This document shows, piece by piece, positions 1 to 6,214 of a DNA stretch of 12,092 nucleotides. The stretch covers positions 1 through 12,092 of the forward strand of contig CAMPGL010000053.1 of the NCBI GenBank assembly GCA_946885435.1. The letters are read 5' to 3'. How positions within the stretch are numbered: position 1 is the first letter of the stretch; every line of letters starts with the position of its first letter. The notes under the pieces are model-generated. The model did no database searches. It saw only the letters and a list, made by a program, of their open reading frames with translations, and was not told the origin of the DNA. The position numbers were made by a program, and so were the translations under genes. The DNA is from an uncultured Brevundimonas sp. Lineage in GTDB: Bacteria; Pseudomonadota; Alphaproteobacteria; Caulobacterales; Caulobacteraceae.

Positions 1-913
1 AGTCGCCGGCGTGGTAGAACAGCACCTCGTCGTAGTCGTCGTTGTTGTGGAAGAACGGGATCTTGATCGCGCCCGGATCCGTCTCGAACGGGCGTGGCGC
101 AAAGGTGCAGACCACGAACCGGTCCGACAGGAAGGTCGTGTGGGCGCTCGGCGGCAGGTGGTAGCGCGCCGACAGCACCGGGCGGATGTCCTTCACGTTC
201 AGGCGCGCGGGCGCCAGCTCCCCGTGCCATCCCACGGCGTCCAGCGGATTGTGCGGGAAGGTCACGGTCGAGACCTCGCCCCGCTTCTTGATGCGGACGG
301 CGAAGTCGCCCTCCTCGAACTGGTGCGCCTTGAAGGCCTCGTCGATGACCGGCGTCTCGAGCATGGCCGGGTCGAAGATGGCGTGCGGGCCGAGCAGCCC
401 CCGGTCCGGCAGGGTGTAGTGGCTGTTGGTCGCCTCGATCATCAGGACCTGAAGCTCACCTTCCGGGTTCAGCCGCCACATGGTCCCGCGCGGCAGATAG
501 ACATAGTCGCCCGCCGACACCCGCATCCGGCCATAGTCACAGAACAGGTCGGCCGCGCCGCGATGGATGAACAGCAGCTGGTCGCCGTCGGCGTTGCGCG
601 CCAGGTCCGGCATGGCCGAGGCCAGCTTCCAGAAGCGTACCTCGACCGAGCGGTTGTGCAGCACGACCGGCGCGTCCCAGGGCGAACCCGAAGCCTCGTT
701 CAGGCCGTTCAGATCATAGGCGCGCGGGCGCAGCGGCCCCTCGAAGCTGGTCCAGCCTGTCGGCGGCTTGCGGTGATAGAGAAAGGCGGCGGGTCCGAAG
801 AAGCCCTCCTTGGAAATCTCACGCTCGTAGGTGCCTTCCGGCAGGTCGGCGTGGGCCTGTTTCGAATGCACCCCCTGCGCGCCGCGCACCGGGATCCAGT
901 TGCCCTTGGCCAT
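1..913 (-). CDS. hmgA: Homogentisate 1,2-dioxygenase, partial (C-terminus beyond left edge)
   Basis: This is the N-terminal 304 residues of a homogentisate dioxygenase-like protein; the frame is still open at the window edge. The family is a cytoplasmic Fe(II) cupin-type enzyme that opens the homogentisate ring to maleylacetoacetate in tyrosine and phenylalanine degradation. Visible support: the N-terminal MAKGNWIPVRG, the segments YLPRGTMWRL (about 139-148) and FPHNPLDAVGWHGELAPARLN (about 219-239), and near the edge FFHNNDDYDEVLFYHAGD (287-304). H289 and the acidic residues D295/E296 are candidates for the iron-binding His/Glu pair. The family is roughly 370-440 residues, so some 70-130 residues, including the last His ligand, are missing. 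The ATG at 913 has a strong AGGAGG ribosome site a few bases upstream. It follows the ligase gene by 38 bases on the same strand and may share its transcript. Family assignment is fairly sure; the substrate is inferred. Confidence 0.85.
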   Translation of the reverse strand, partial: MAKGNWIPVRGAQGVHSKQAHADLPEGTYEREISKEGFFGPAAFLYHRKPPTGWTSFEGPLRPRAYDLNGLNEASGSPWDAPVVLHNRSVEVRFWKLASAMPDLARNADGDQLLFIHRGAADLFCDYGRMRVSAGDYVYLPRGTMWRLNPEGELQVLMIEATNSHYTLPDRGLLGPHAIFDPAMLETPVIDEAFKAHQFEEGDFAVRIKKRGEVSTVTFPHNPLDAVGWHGELAPARLNVKDIRPVLSARYHLPPSAHTTFLSDRFVVCTFAPRPFETDPGAIKIPFFHNNDDYDEVLFYHAGD

Positions 914-951
914 TCGGTCCTCCTGAGGTCGTCGCGGCCTTCCTACACCGG

Positions 952-2592
952 TCAGGCGCGCGCGGTCACGCGTCCGCCGCCCCGTTCGATCGCGTCGAGC
1001 AGGTCCATGACGGAATCGAGCGTGTCGGCCTCGCGCGCCGGCTTGTCCCAGCGGATGCGGCTGACGCGGGGAAAGCGCATGGCCACCCCCGACTTGTGCC
1101 GTGAGGAGCGCTGCAGGCCCTCGAAGGCGATCTCAAGCACCAGGCCGAAGTCGCGGGTCGCCTTGACCGACCGGACCGGTCCGAACCGCTCGATCGTGTG
1201 GTCGCGCACGAACTTGTCCAGTTTCTTCAGCTCCTCGTCGGTGAAGCCGAAATAGGATTTGCCGACGGGCGTCAGCGCGCCTTCGTCGGTCCAGACGCCG
1301 AAGGTGAAGTCGGAATAGAAGCTGGAGCGTTTCCCCGAGCCGCGCTGGGCGTACATCAGGACGGCGTCAATGACGTGCGGGTCGCGCTTCCACTTGAACC
1401 ACGGCCCCTTGGGGCGTCCGGCCACATAGGGGCTGTCCCAGCGCTTGAGCATCAGGCCCTCCGCCGCCGCGCCCACCGGCGGATCGGCGCGCAGGGCCGC
1501 GAGCTGGTCCCAGTCGGCGAAGTCGACGATCGGCGACAGGCTGAGCCGGTCGGCCCCCATCCGATCCACGAAGGCGGACAGCCGCTGGCGCCGTTCGATC
1601 AGCGGCAGGCCGCGCAGGTCCTCGCCGTCTTGCGACAGCAGGTCATAGGCGACGACGCCGACGGGATGACTGGAGAGCAGCTTGGCGTCCGCCGTCTTGC
1701 GGTTGAGCCGCTGCTGCAGGTCCGCGAAGGGGGCCACCTCGCCGTTGCGGATGACCAGCAGCTCGCCGTCCAGCACCCCCTCGAAGTCCAGGGCCTGCAG
1801 CAGGTCCGGGAAGCTCTTCGAGATCTCGTCGCCGGTGCGGGAATAGATCCGCCGCGCCTCCCCCTCGAAGGACAGCTGCACCCGGATGCCGTCCCATTTC
1901 CATTCGGCGGCGAAATCGGCCGGATCGAGCGCGTTGATCTCCGTCTCGTCGAGCGCATGGGCCAGCATGACGGGGCGAAAGCGGCCGGGCGCCTCGCCGG
2001 GCCTTTCGGCGCGGCCCTCCAGCCAGGCGAACAGCTCGCCGTAGGGCCGCTGCTGGTCGTGCCAGACCTCCTCGATGTCGGCCGCGTCGACCGGATCAAG
2101 CCCCTCGGGCCGGATCATGGCCAGCGCCGTGCGCGCCAGCCGCGCCGACAGCCCGACCCTGAGCGCCCCGGTGACCAGCTTGAGCAGGGCCCAGCGCCCC
2201 CGTGCGTCGAGCGCGTCCAGCCAGCGTTCAAGCAGGGCCGGGACCTCCGCGCGCGTGGCGGTGCGCAGCGCCTCGACCACCTCCGACAGTTCAGGCTCGC
2301 GGTTGGGTCGATAGTCGGGGTCGGGGGGCCAGATCAGGGACACCGTCTCGGCCATGTCGCCGACGTAGTCCCAGGACCAGCCGAACAGCACCGGATCGAC
2401 CCGGGCCTCGACCGCCTTGCGGATCATCGCCGGCTTGGCGGCGGTGAAGGCCAGGTCGCCGGTCAGCGCCGCCAGGGCCCAGCCCCGGTCCGGGTCGGGC
2501 GTCGCCTTCAGATAGTCGCGCACCAGCACGAGCTTGGCGTTGCGCGACGAGGTCAGGGCCAGTCTGTCGAGAAGCTCCGAAAAGGCGCGCAT
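952..2592 (-). CDS. ATP-dependent DNA ligase
   Basis: A 546-residue ATP-dependent DNA ligase that joins nicks in duplex DNA through an enzyme-AMP intermediate. An N-terminal helical DNA-binding domain (about 1-190, with the typical start MRAFSELLDRL) precedes the nucleotidyltransferase domain. Motif I is EWKWDGIR (230-237) with K232 as the adenylated lysine; RTGDEIS (252-258) is the next motif; DGELLV (275-280) is motif III; EGLMLKR (378-384) is motif IV; FKWKRDP (399-405) is motif V. The OB-fold domain ends with RWDK (514-517), motif VI. All expected motifs are present. There is no polymerase or primase part, so this is not LigD; it fits the stand-alone bacterial ligase type often found beside an MBL-fold exonuclease, a DEXH helicase and a phosphoesterase, none of which is here. 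The ATG at 2592 has only a weak AGAGGG two bases upstream. A loose TTGCCA (2623-2628) and GTTAGA (2598-2603) pair, 19 bases apart, could be a promoter. Confidence 0.93.
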   Translation of the reverse strand: MRAFSELLDRLALTSSRNAKLVLVRDYLKATPDPDRGWALAALTGDLAFTAAKPAMIRKAVEARVDPVLFGWSWDYVGDMAETVSLIWPPDPDYRPNREPELSEVVEALRTATRAEVPALLERWLDALDARGRWALLKLVTGALRVGLSARLARTALAMIRPEGLDPVDAADIEEVWHDQQRPYGELFAWLEGRAERPGEAPGRFRPVMLAHALDETEINALDPADFAAEWKWDGIRVQLSFEGEARRIYSRTGDEISKSFPDLLQALDFEGVLDGELLVIRNGEVAPFADLQQRLNRKTADAKLLSSHPVGVVAYDLLSQDGEDLRGLPLIERRQRLSAFVDRMGADRLSLSPIVDFADWDQLAALRADPPVGAAAEGLMLKRWDSPYVAGRPKGPWFKWKRDPHVIDAVLMYAQRGSGKRSSFYSDFTFGVWTDEGALTPVGKSYFGFTDEELKKLDKFVRDHTIERFGPVRSVKATRDFGLVLEIAFEGLQRSSRHKSGVAMRFPRVSRIRWDKPAREADTLDSVMDLLDAIERGGGRVTARA

Positions 2593-2635
2593 GGCCCTCT
2601 AACGCACGGCGCCGCTCGCGGTTGGCAAGCGAAAA

Positions 2636-2661
2636 CGCCCCGGAGGTCTCCCTCCGGGGCG
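2636..2661 (-). terminator. Rho-independent terminator of the RcnB-like gene
   Basis: A perfect 11-base-pair inverted repeat (CGCCCCGGAGG at 2636-2646 and its complement at 2651-2661) encloses a four-base loop. Read on the minus strand the stem is followed by TTTTCGC. It begins 24 bases after the stop codon of the RcnB-like gene and lies before the ligase start, so it should separate the two transcription units. Confidence 0.85.
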
Positions 2662-2685
2662 CCGACGCCCGGCCTTGTCCCAGGC

Positions 2686-3186
2686 TTACTGGAACAGGCC
2701 GAAGAGGACCGAGGCGATCACGCCCGTGGCGATGGCGGTCAGAACCACGTCGTTGCCGACCCGGGTGTACTGATAGCCGCGGGGCGGAGCCGACAGGCCG
2801 TAGCGGCGGTGGTCGACCACATAGCCCCGGGTCCGCCAGTGAGCCGGAACCCGGTCACCCCGGCGCCACTGGCGCTGGTAGTAGCCGCGCGGCGCCTGAT
2901 AGCGGCCGGCGTAGTAGCGGCGCTCGGCGCGACGTTCCCAGCGATCCTCGCGACGCTCTTCGCGCGCCTCGCGGCGGTCTTCGCGGCGATCCTGACGGTC
3001 TTCGCGGCGGTCTTCACGGCGGTCCTCGCGCCGATCTTCACGCCGTTCCTGGCGATCCTCGCGGCGGTCCCGGTCATCGCGCCGCTCATAGCGGTCACGG
3101 TCGCCGCGATACTGCTGGGCCTCGGCGATGCCGGCGGAACCGGCGAGAACCGAAAGCGCGACGGCGGCGGTGAGAAACTTCTTCAT
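2686..3186 (-). CDS. RcnB-like periplasmic protein with Arg/Asp/Glu repeat
   Basis: A secreted 166-residue protein of the RcnB family; the E. coli founder is a periplasmic protein in nickel/cobalt homeostasis. Residues 1-23 form a signal peptide (MKKF, a hydrophobic stretch, then AEA before QQ). Residues about 27-90 are almost entirely R, D, E and Q in a four-residue RRED rhythm. The RcnB-type domain follows (about 97-165): a WRRGDRVPAHWR motif, a VVDHRRYGL segment, PPRGYQYTRVGNDVVL, and a hydrophobic tail AIATGVIASVLFG. The ATG at 3186 is preferred over the in-frame GTG at 3192 because GGAG (3194-3197) lies seven bases before the ATG but only one before the GTG, and the ATG gives a standard signal peptide. 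It is its own unit: a terminator follows, and about 125 bases separate it from the kinase gene. Family membership is fairly sure; a metal role here is inferred, as many proteobacterial members are uncharacterised. Confidence 0.88.
   Translation of the reverse strand: MKKFLTAAVALSVLAGSAGIAEAQQYRGDRDRYERRDDRDRREDRQERREDRREDRREDRREDRQDRREDRREAREERREDRWERRAERRYYAGRYQAPRGYYQRQWRRGDRVPAHWRTRGYVVDHRRYGLSAPPRGYQYTRVGNDVVLTAIATGVIASVLFGLFQ
2937..3090 (-). repeat. 12-base-period coding repeat (RRED units)
   Basis: The minus strand here is built from degenerate 12-base units encoding RRED, with variants such as RQDR, REAR and RWER. Neighbouring units differ mainly at third positions, so the repeat is kept at protein level while the DNA has drifted. 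It lies wholly inside the RcnB-like gene. Units of this kind are prone to gain or loss by slippage, so copy number may vary between strains. Confidence 0.75.
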
Positions 3187-3193
3187 GATCACA

Positions 3194-3197
3194 CTCC
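3194..3197 (-). promoter_or_regulatory. Ribosome binding site that fixes the RcnB-like start
   Basis: GGAG on the minus strand stands seven bases upstream of the ATG at 3186 and one base upstream of the alternative GTG at 3192. Normal spacing therefore selects the ATG. Confidence 0.7.
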
Positions 3198-3272
3198 AAC
3201 TGGCGGGGCCGGAGGGGGTCCCGGCATGTCCGTCGTTGGATCCGTGATGCGGTATCGAGCCTGAGCCTCGCC

Positions 3273-3299
3273 TGAACGGGCCCGGTCATCCGCCGTTCA
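3273..3299. repeat. Inverted repeat between the hybrid kinase and RcnB-like genes
   Basis: TGAACGG (3273-3279) and CCGTTCA (3293-3299) form a perfect seven-base inverted repeat with a 13-base spacer, which itself contains a small CCG/CGG pairing. It begins 12 bases after the stop codon of the kinase gene, so it could fold at the 3' end of that message, though no T-run follows on the minus strand. It also lies about 90 bases upstream of the RcnB-like start and could be an operator. The sequence does not decide between these. Confidence 0.4.
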
Positions 3300-3311
3300 T
3301 GCAGCCGCGCG

Positions 3312-5117
3312 TCAGGCGGCCTGACGCAGCGCTTCGCGGCCTGATGCGCACCGGCCGAGGACCTCGGCCAGCGCCTTGAAGTCGATCGGCTTGTTCAGAT
3401 AGGCGTCCGCACCGGCGGCGAAGCCCGCCTCATGATCCTCGGCGCGCGCCGAGGCCGAGAGCACCACCACCGGGGTGTCGCGGTTGGGGCCGTCCGTCTG
3501 GCGCAGCTTCCGGGTGGCGGTCAGCCCGTCCATCACCGGCATGTTCACGTCCATCAGGATCAAGTCGAAGGGCTCTAGCGCGGCGGCCTCCAGCGCCGCC
3601 TGTCCGTGCTCGGCCGCCACCGTCATATGGCCCGAGGAGGTCATCCAGGCGTCGATGATCATGCGGTTGACCGGGTGATCCTCGACCACCAGCACCTTCA
3701 GCGACTGGCCGTTCTCGATCTCGGCGGTCAGCGGCTGGGCCGCGCCCGGCTTGGACCAAGCCACGACCTCGGCCTCCACCTCGAAGGTGAAGGTCGAGCC
3801 TTCGCCCAGACGCGAATCCACGCGGATCGTGCCGCCCATGATCTCGGCGAGCCGGCGAGAGATCGTCAGGCCCAGCCCCGTGCCGCCGAACCGGCGGGTC
3901 GAGGAGTTGTCCAGCTGGGTGAAGGGCTCGAACAGCTTCTGCAGGTCGCCGGCCGCGATGCCCGGCCCCGTGTCGGTGACGGCGAACTGAAAGCGGACGC
4001 GGCTGTCGCCGATCTTTTCGCTGGTGATGCGATAGGTGATCTGGCCGCTCTCCGTGAACTTGATGGCGTTCGACAGCAGGTTCTGGAGAATCTGGCCGAC
4101 GCGCACGGGGTCGCCGCGCACCACCGCGGGGGTGTCGCCGACGAACTCGGCGTGGAACGCCAGATCCTTCGCCTTGGCCTGAGCCGAAGCGACTCCTGCG
4201 ACGCGGTCGTTCAACTCCTCGACGCTCACGTCGACCACGTCGAAGGCCATCTTGCCGGCCTCGATCTTGGTCATGTCGAGGATGTCGTTGAGCAGGGCCA
4301 GCAGGCTGTCGCCCGAGTTGCGGACGATCGAGACGTACTCCCGCTGGGTCGAATCCAGCCGCGTGGCCGACAGCAGCTGGGCCGCGCCCAGCACGCCGTT
4401 CATCGGCGTGCGCAGTTCGTGCGAAATGACGCCCAGGAACGCGGACTTGGCGGTGTTGGCGGCGTCCGCGCGGTCGCGCGCGGCCTCCAGCTCCTCGATC
4501 AGATGGGCCTGATGCTCCTGGAAGGCCTTGATGCGGGCCTCCTTCACAAGGGTCATGACGACGTGGACGAACAGGCCGGCGCCGATGAAGGGCAGGCAGG
4601 CCACGAACGGCCAGAACAGCTCTGTGCCCCACAGGCTGCCCGCCAGGATTACGCTGACCAGCGAATAGGGCGAGGAGATCACCATCGCCTGCTTGGGGCT
4701 GGAGCGCAGCTGGGTGAAGACCAGCAGATAGCCGCTGACAATGAAGGCCATGGCCAGCGGCTTGCCGAAGGCGGCGTCCGAGAACCATGCCAGCACCGGC
4801 GCGACGGCCCAGGCCACGGTGGTGGCGGTGGCGACCGCCGGAAAGATCAAGCCGTAGCCGGCGCCGACGCGGGCGGCGACGCGCTTTTCGAACCAGCCGC
4901 GCACGAAGCCGGCGAACAGGGTCAGGGCCAGCCAGCCGGCGGCCGGCGTGACGCCGATCGTGGCGGCCAGCGCCAGGCCCCAGCTGAGGATCAGGCCATA
5001 GCGGAGGTACTGGGTCTGCAGGATGGCGGACAGGGCCTGGGCCGCTTCGCTCTGCGGCTGACGCACGGCGGGTTCGGGACGCGCCGTCTCGCCCGGGGTC
5101 TGCTCCGGTTCAGCCAT
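3312..5117 (-). CDS. Membrane-bound hybrid sensor histidine kinase/response regulator
   Basis: A 601-residue inner-membrane hybrid kinase that should autophosphorylate on His and pass the phosphate to its own receiver. After a Pro/Glu-rich cytoplasmic start (1-30) come five or six hydrophobic segments (about 39-57, 60-75, 88-112, 119-137, 150-164, 168-190) without a large periplasmic loop. A short coiled coil (about 195-222) leads into HisKA, with the H-box ISHELRTPMNG and phosphoacceptor H233. The ATPase domain shows the N-box NLLSNAIKF (N346, N350), G1 DTGPGI (382-387), F-box LFEPF (395-399) and G2 GGTGLGL (411-417). The receiver (about 474-590) has acidic E479/D480, phosphoacceptor D523 in LMDVNMP, S554 and K576. 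No HPt domain is present, so an outside phosphotransfer partner or a readout through the receiver is expected. The ATG at 5117 has GGAGGG just upstream. The stimulus is unknown; no recognisable sensor domain such as PAS is seen. Confidence 0.95.
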   Translation of the reverse strand: MAEPEQTPGETARPEPAVRQPQSEAAQALSAILQTQYLRYGLILSWGLALAATIGVTPAAGWLALTLFAGFVRGWFEKRVAARVGAGYGLIFPAVATATTVAWAVAPVLAWFSDAAFGKPLAMAFIVSGYLLVFTQLRSSPKQAMVISSPYSLVSVILAGSLWGTELFWPFVACLPFIGAGLFVHVVMTLVKEARIKAFQEHQAHLIEELEAARDRADAANTAKSAFLGVISHELRTPMNGVLGAAQLLSATRLDSTQREYVSIVRNSGDSLLALLNDILDMTKIEAGKMAFDVVDVSVEELNDRVAGVASAQAKAKDLAFHAEFVGDTPAVVRGDPVRVGQILQNLLSNAIKFTESGQITYRITSEKIGDSRVRFQFAVTDTGPGIAAGDLQKLFEPFTQLDNSSTRRFGGTGLGLTISRRLAEIMGGTIRVDSRLGEGSTFTFEVEAEVVAWSKPGAAQPLTAEIENGQSLKVLVVEDHPVNRMIIDAWMTSSGHMTVAAEHGQAALEAAALEPFDLILMDVNMPVMDGLTATRKLRQTDGPNRDTPVVVLSASARAEDHEAGFAAGADAYLNKPIDFKALAEVLGRCASGREALRQAA

Positions 5118-5182
5118 CTATTCCCTCCACCCTATCCCAAGGTGGCGTGATCCTAAGTCCCTGAGTTCTAAGACGAGGTGAA

Positions 5183-5195
5183 CGGACGAAGTCCG
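5183..5195 (-). terminator. Short hairpin after bolA (weak terminator candidate)
   Basis: CGGAC and GTCCG form a five-base-pair stem with a three-base loop, eight bases past the bolA stop on the minus strand. It is followed by a mixed stretch rather than a run of T, so termination is doubtful and the kinase gene downstream may be read through from bolA. Confidence 0.3.
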
Positions 5196-5202
5196 CCGAA
5201 CG

Positions 5203-5493
5203 TCATTCGCCGGGCGCGAGCGCCTGGATCGACAAGGCGTGGACCGGTCCGGTCAGCTCTTCGGCCAGGCAGGCGTTGACCGCCCGCTGGCGCTCCAGAC
5301 GGGACTTTCCGCGGAACGCCTCCGAGACGATTCGCACGTTGAAGTGGCTCTCGCCGCCGTCCCGGCCGTCGACGCCGCCCTCGTGGTGATGGCCGGCGTG
5401 CCGCGCGGAATCGTCCTCGATCACCAGGTCCTGAGGCGCGAAGGCGGCCTGAAGCTTGGCGCGAATTGACGCAGAGACGGGTCCTTCGCTCAT
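5203..5493 (-). CDS. bolA: BolA family protein
   Basis: A 96-residue BolA protein, a small cytoplasmic factor that pairs with monothiol glutaredoxins in iron-sulfur cluster and iron handling and in some bacteria also binds DNA. The family signature is visible: EDDSARHAGH (26-35), then ESHFNVRIVSEAFRGKSRLERQRAV (about 48-72) and the C-terminal GPVHALSIQAL (82-92), whose H85 is the conserved C-terminal His used for cluster binding in Grx-BolA pairs. A His/Gly-rich loop (35-47) separates the first two parts. Length is normal. The start ATG at 5493 is preceded by AAAGGA about eight bases upstream. It is divergent from the J-domain gene, with only 52 bases between the two starts, so their promoters must overlap or abut. 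A bolA gene beside a J-domain gene is, from memory, a usual alphaproteobacterial arrangement. Confident on family. Confidence 0.93.
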   Translation of the reverse strand: MSEGPVSASIRAKLQAAFAPQDLVIEDDSARHAGHHHEGGVDGRDGGESHFNVRIVSEAFRGKSRLERQRAVNACLAEELTGPVHALSIQALAPGE

Positions 5494-5509
5494 TCCTGGG
5501 GTCCTTTCC

Positions 5510-5537
5510 TTGAAGGCGGCGCGAACGCGCCTACACT
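5510..5537 (+). promoter_or_regulatory. Candidate promoter of the J-protein operon, possibly leaderless
   Basis: TTGAAG (5510-5515) and TACACT (5532-5537) sit 16 bases apart and resemble housekeeping -35 and -10 boxes. A start about seven bases past the -10 would fall at 5544-5546, right at the ATG of the J-domain gene. The spacing and position are seen; promoter activity is inferred. Confidence 0.45.
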
Positions 5538-5545
5538 TGGGGAGA

Positions 5546-6214
5546 ATGGACGACGCCTTTCAATACACCCCGCGCTTCACCGACATCCGCGTCAAACCGC
5601 CCAAGCCGGGCGAGGAGGCGGCGGAGGCCGACGTCCTGCGCCTCAAGCCGGGCGAGGTCGCCTGCGAATGGCCGGGCTGCCTGCGCGCGGCCGGCGCCCG
5701 CGCGCCCAAGTCGCGTGACATGCCCGGCGCCTACTACGAATTCTGTCAACCGCACGCCGCCGAGTACAATAAGAACTGGAACTTCTTCGCCGGCATGAGC
5801 GAGGGCGAGATCCGTGCCCGCCGCGAGGACGAGCTGACCACGGGCGGGCGTCCCACGTGGAAGATGCAGGCCGGCAAGCTCTCGCGCGAGGCCGCCGCCT
5901 TCGCCGCGAAATTCGGTACGGGAAACAACTCGGGGACCGGCTCCTGGCGCGACACCTTCGACGTGTTCGGCTCGACCCGCCGCCGCGCCGAGCCCGCGGC
6001 TGAGCCCGGCGCGCATCTGGGCAAGCTGGAGCGCAAGGCTCTGGCCGATCTGGACCTTGAGCCTGGCGCCGACCCGGCCCGCATCCGCATGCGCTATCAC
6101 GACCTCATCAAGCGCTGTCACCCGGACATGAACGGCGGCGACCGCGGCGCCGAGGACAAGCTCCAGCGGGTGCTCATCGCCTTCCGGACCCTGAAGAAGG
6201 CGGGGCTCGCCTGA
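5546..6214 (+). CDS. J-domain (DnaJ-like) protein with putative zinc motif
   Basis: A 222-residue protein with a C-terminal J domain (about 160-222), where RYHDLIKRCHPDMNGGD carries the HPD triad (192-194) that stimulates the ATPase of Hsp70/DnaK. The domain is placed at the C-terminus, unlike classical DnaJ, and there is no Gly/Phe region or CxxCxGxG zinc domain. The N-terminal part has C40-x4-C45 and C67-x2-H70, a spacing that could bind zinc, followed by NKNWNFFAGMSEGEI (75-89). Proteins of this layout are common in Alphaproteobacteria next to cobS; their client is, to my knowledge, unsettled. The ATG at 5546 is chosen because the TTG alternative at 5456 lies inside bolA. GGGGAG (5539-5544) is only one base from the ATG, too close for a normal ribosome site, which with the upstream promoter-like boxes suggests a leaderless message. 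The stop overlaps the next gene. Confidence 0.9.
   Translation: MDDAFQYTPRFTDIRVKPPKPGEEAAEADVLRLKPGEVACEWPGCLRAAGARAPKSRDMPGAYYEFCQPHAAEYNKNWNFFAGMSEGEIRARREDELTTGGRPTWKMQAGKLSREAAAFAAKFGTGNNSGTGSWRDTFDVFGSTRRRAEPAAEPGAHLGKLERKALADLDLEPGADPARIRMRYHDLIKRCHPDMNGGDRGAEDKLQRVLIAFRTLKKAGLA

Noticed and set aside
11..1255. 414-residue plus-strand open frame
   Set aside because: It is antisense to the homogentisate dioxygenase and the end of the ligase, and has no recognisable domain.
1198..3264. 688-residue plus-strand open frame
   Set aside because: It lies antisense to the motif-complete ligase and the RcnB-like gene. Its hydrophobic stretch is just the complement of the RRED repeat; high GC keeps the frame open.
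3606..5150. 514-residue plus-strand open frame
   Set aside because: It is antisense to the hybrid kinase, low in complexity, and shows no domain; the kinase frame has every expected motif.
5456..5545. TTG-started longer J-protein
   Set aside because: It would overlap bolA on the other strand, and the added residues look like shadow. The ATG at 5546 begins the family-like sequence.
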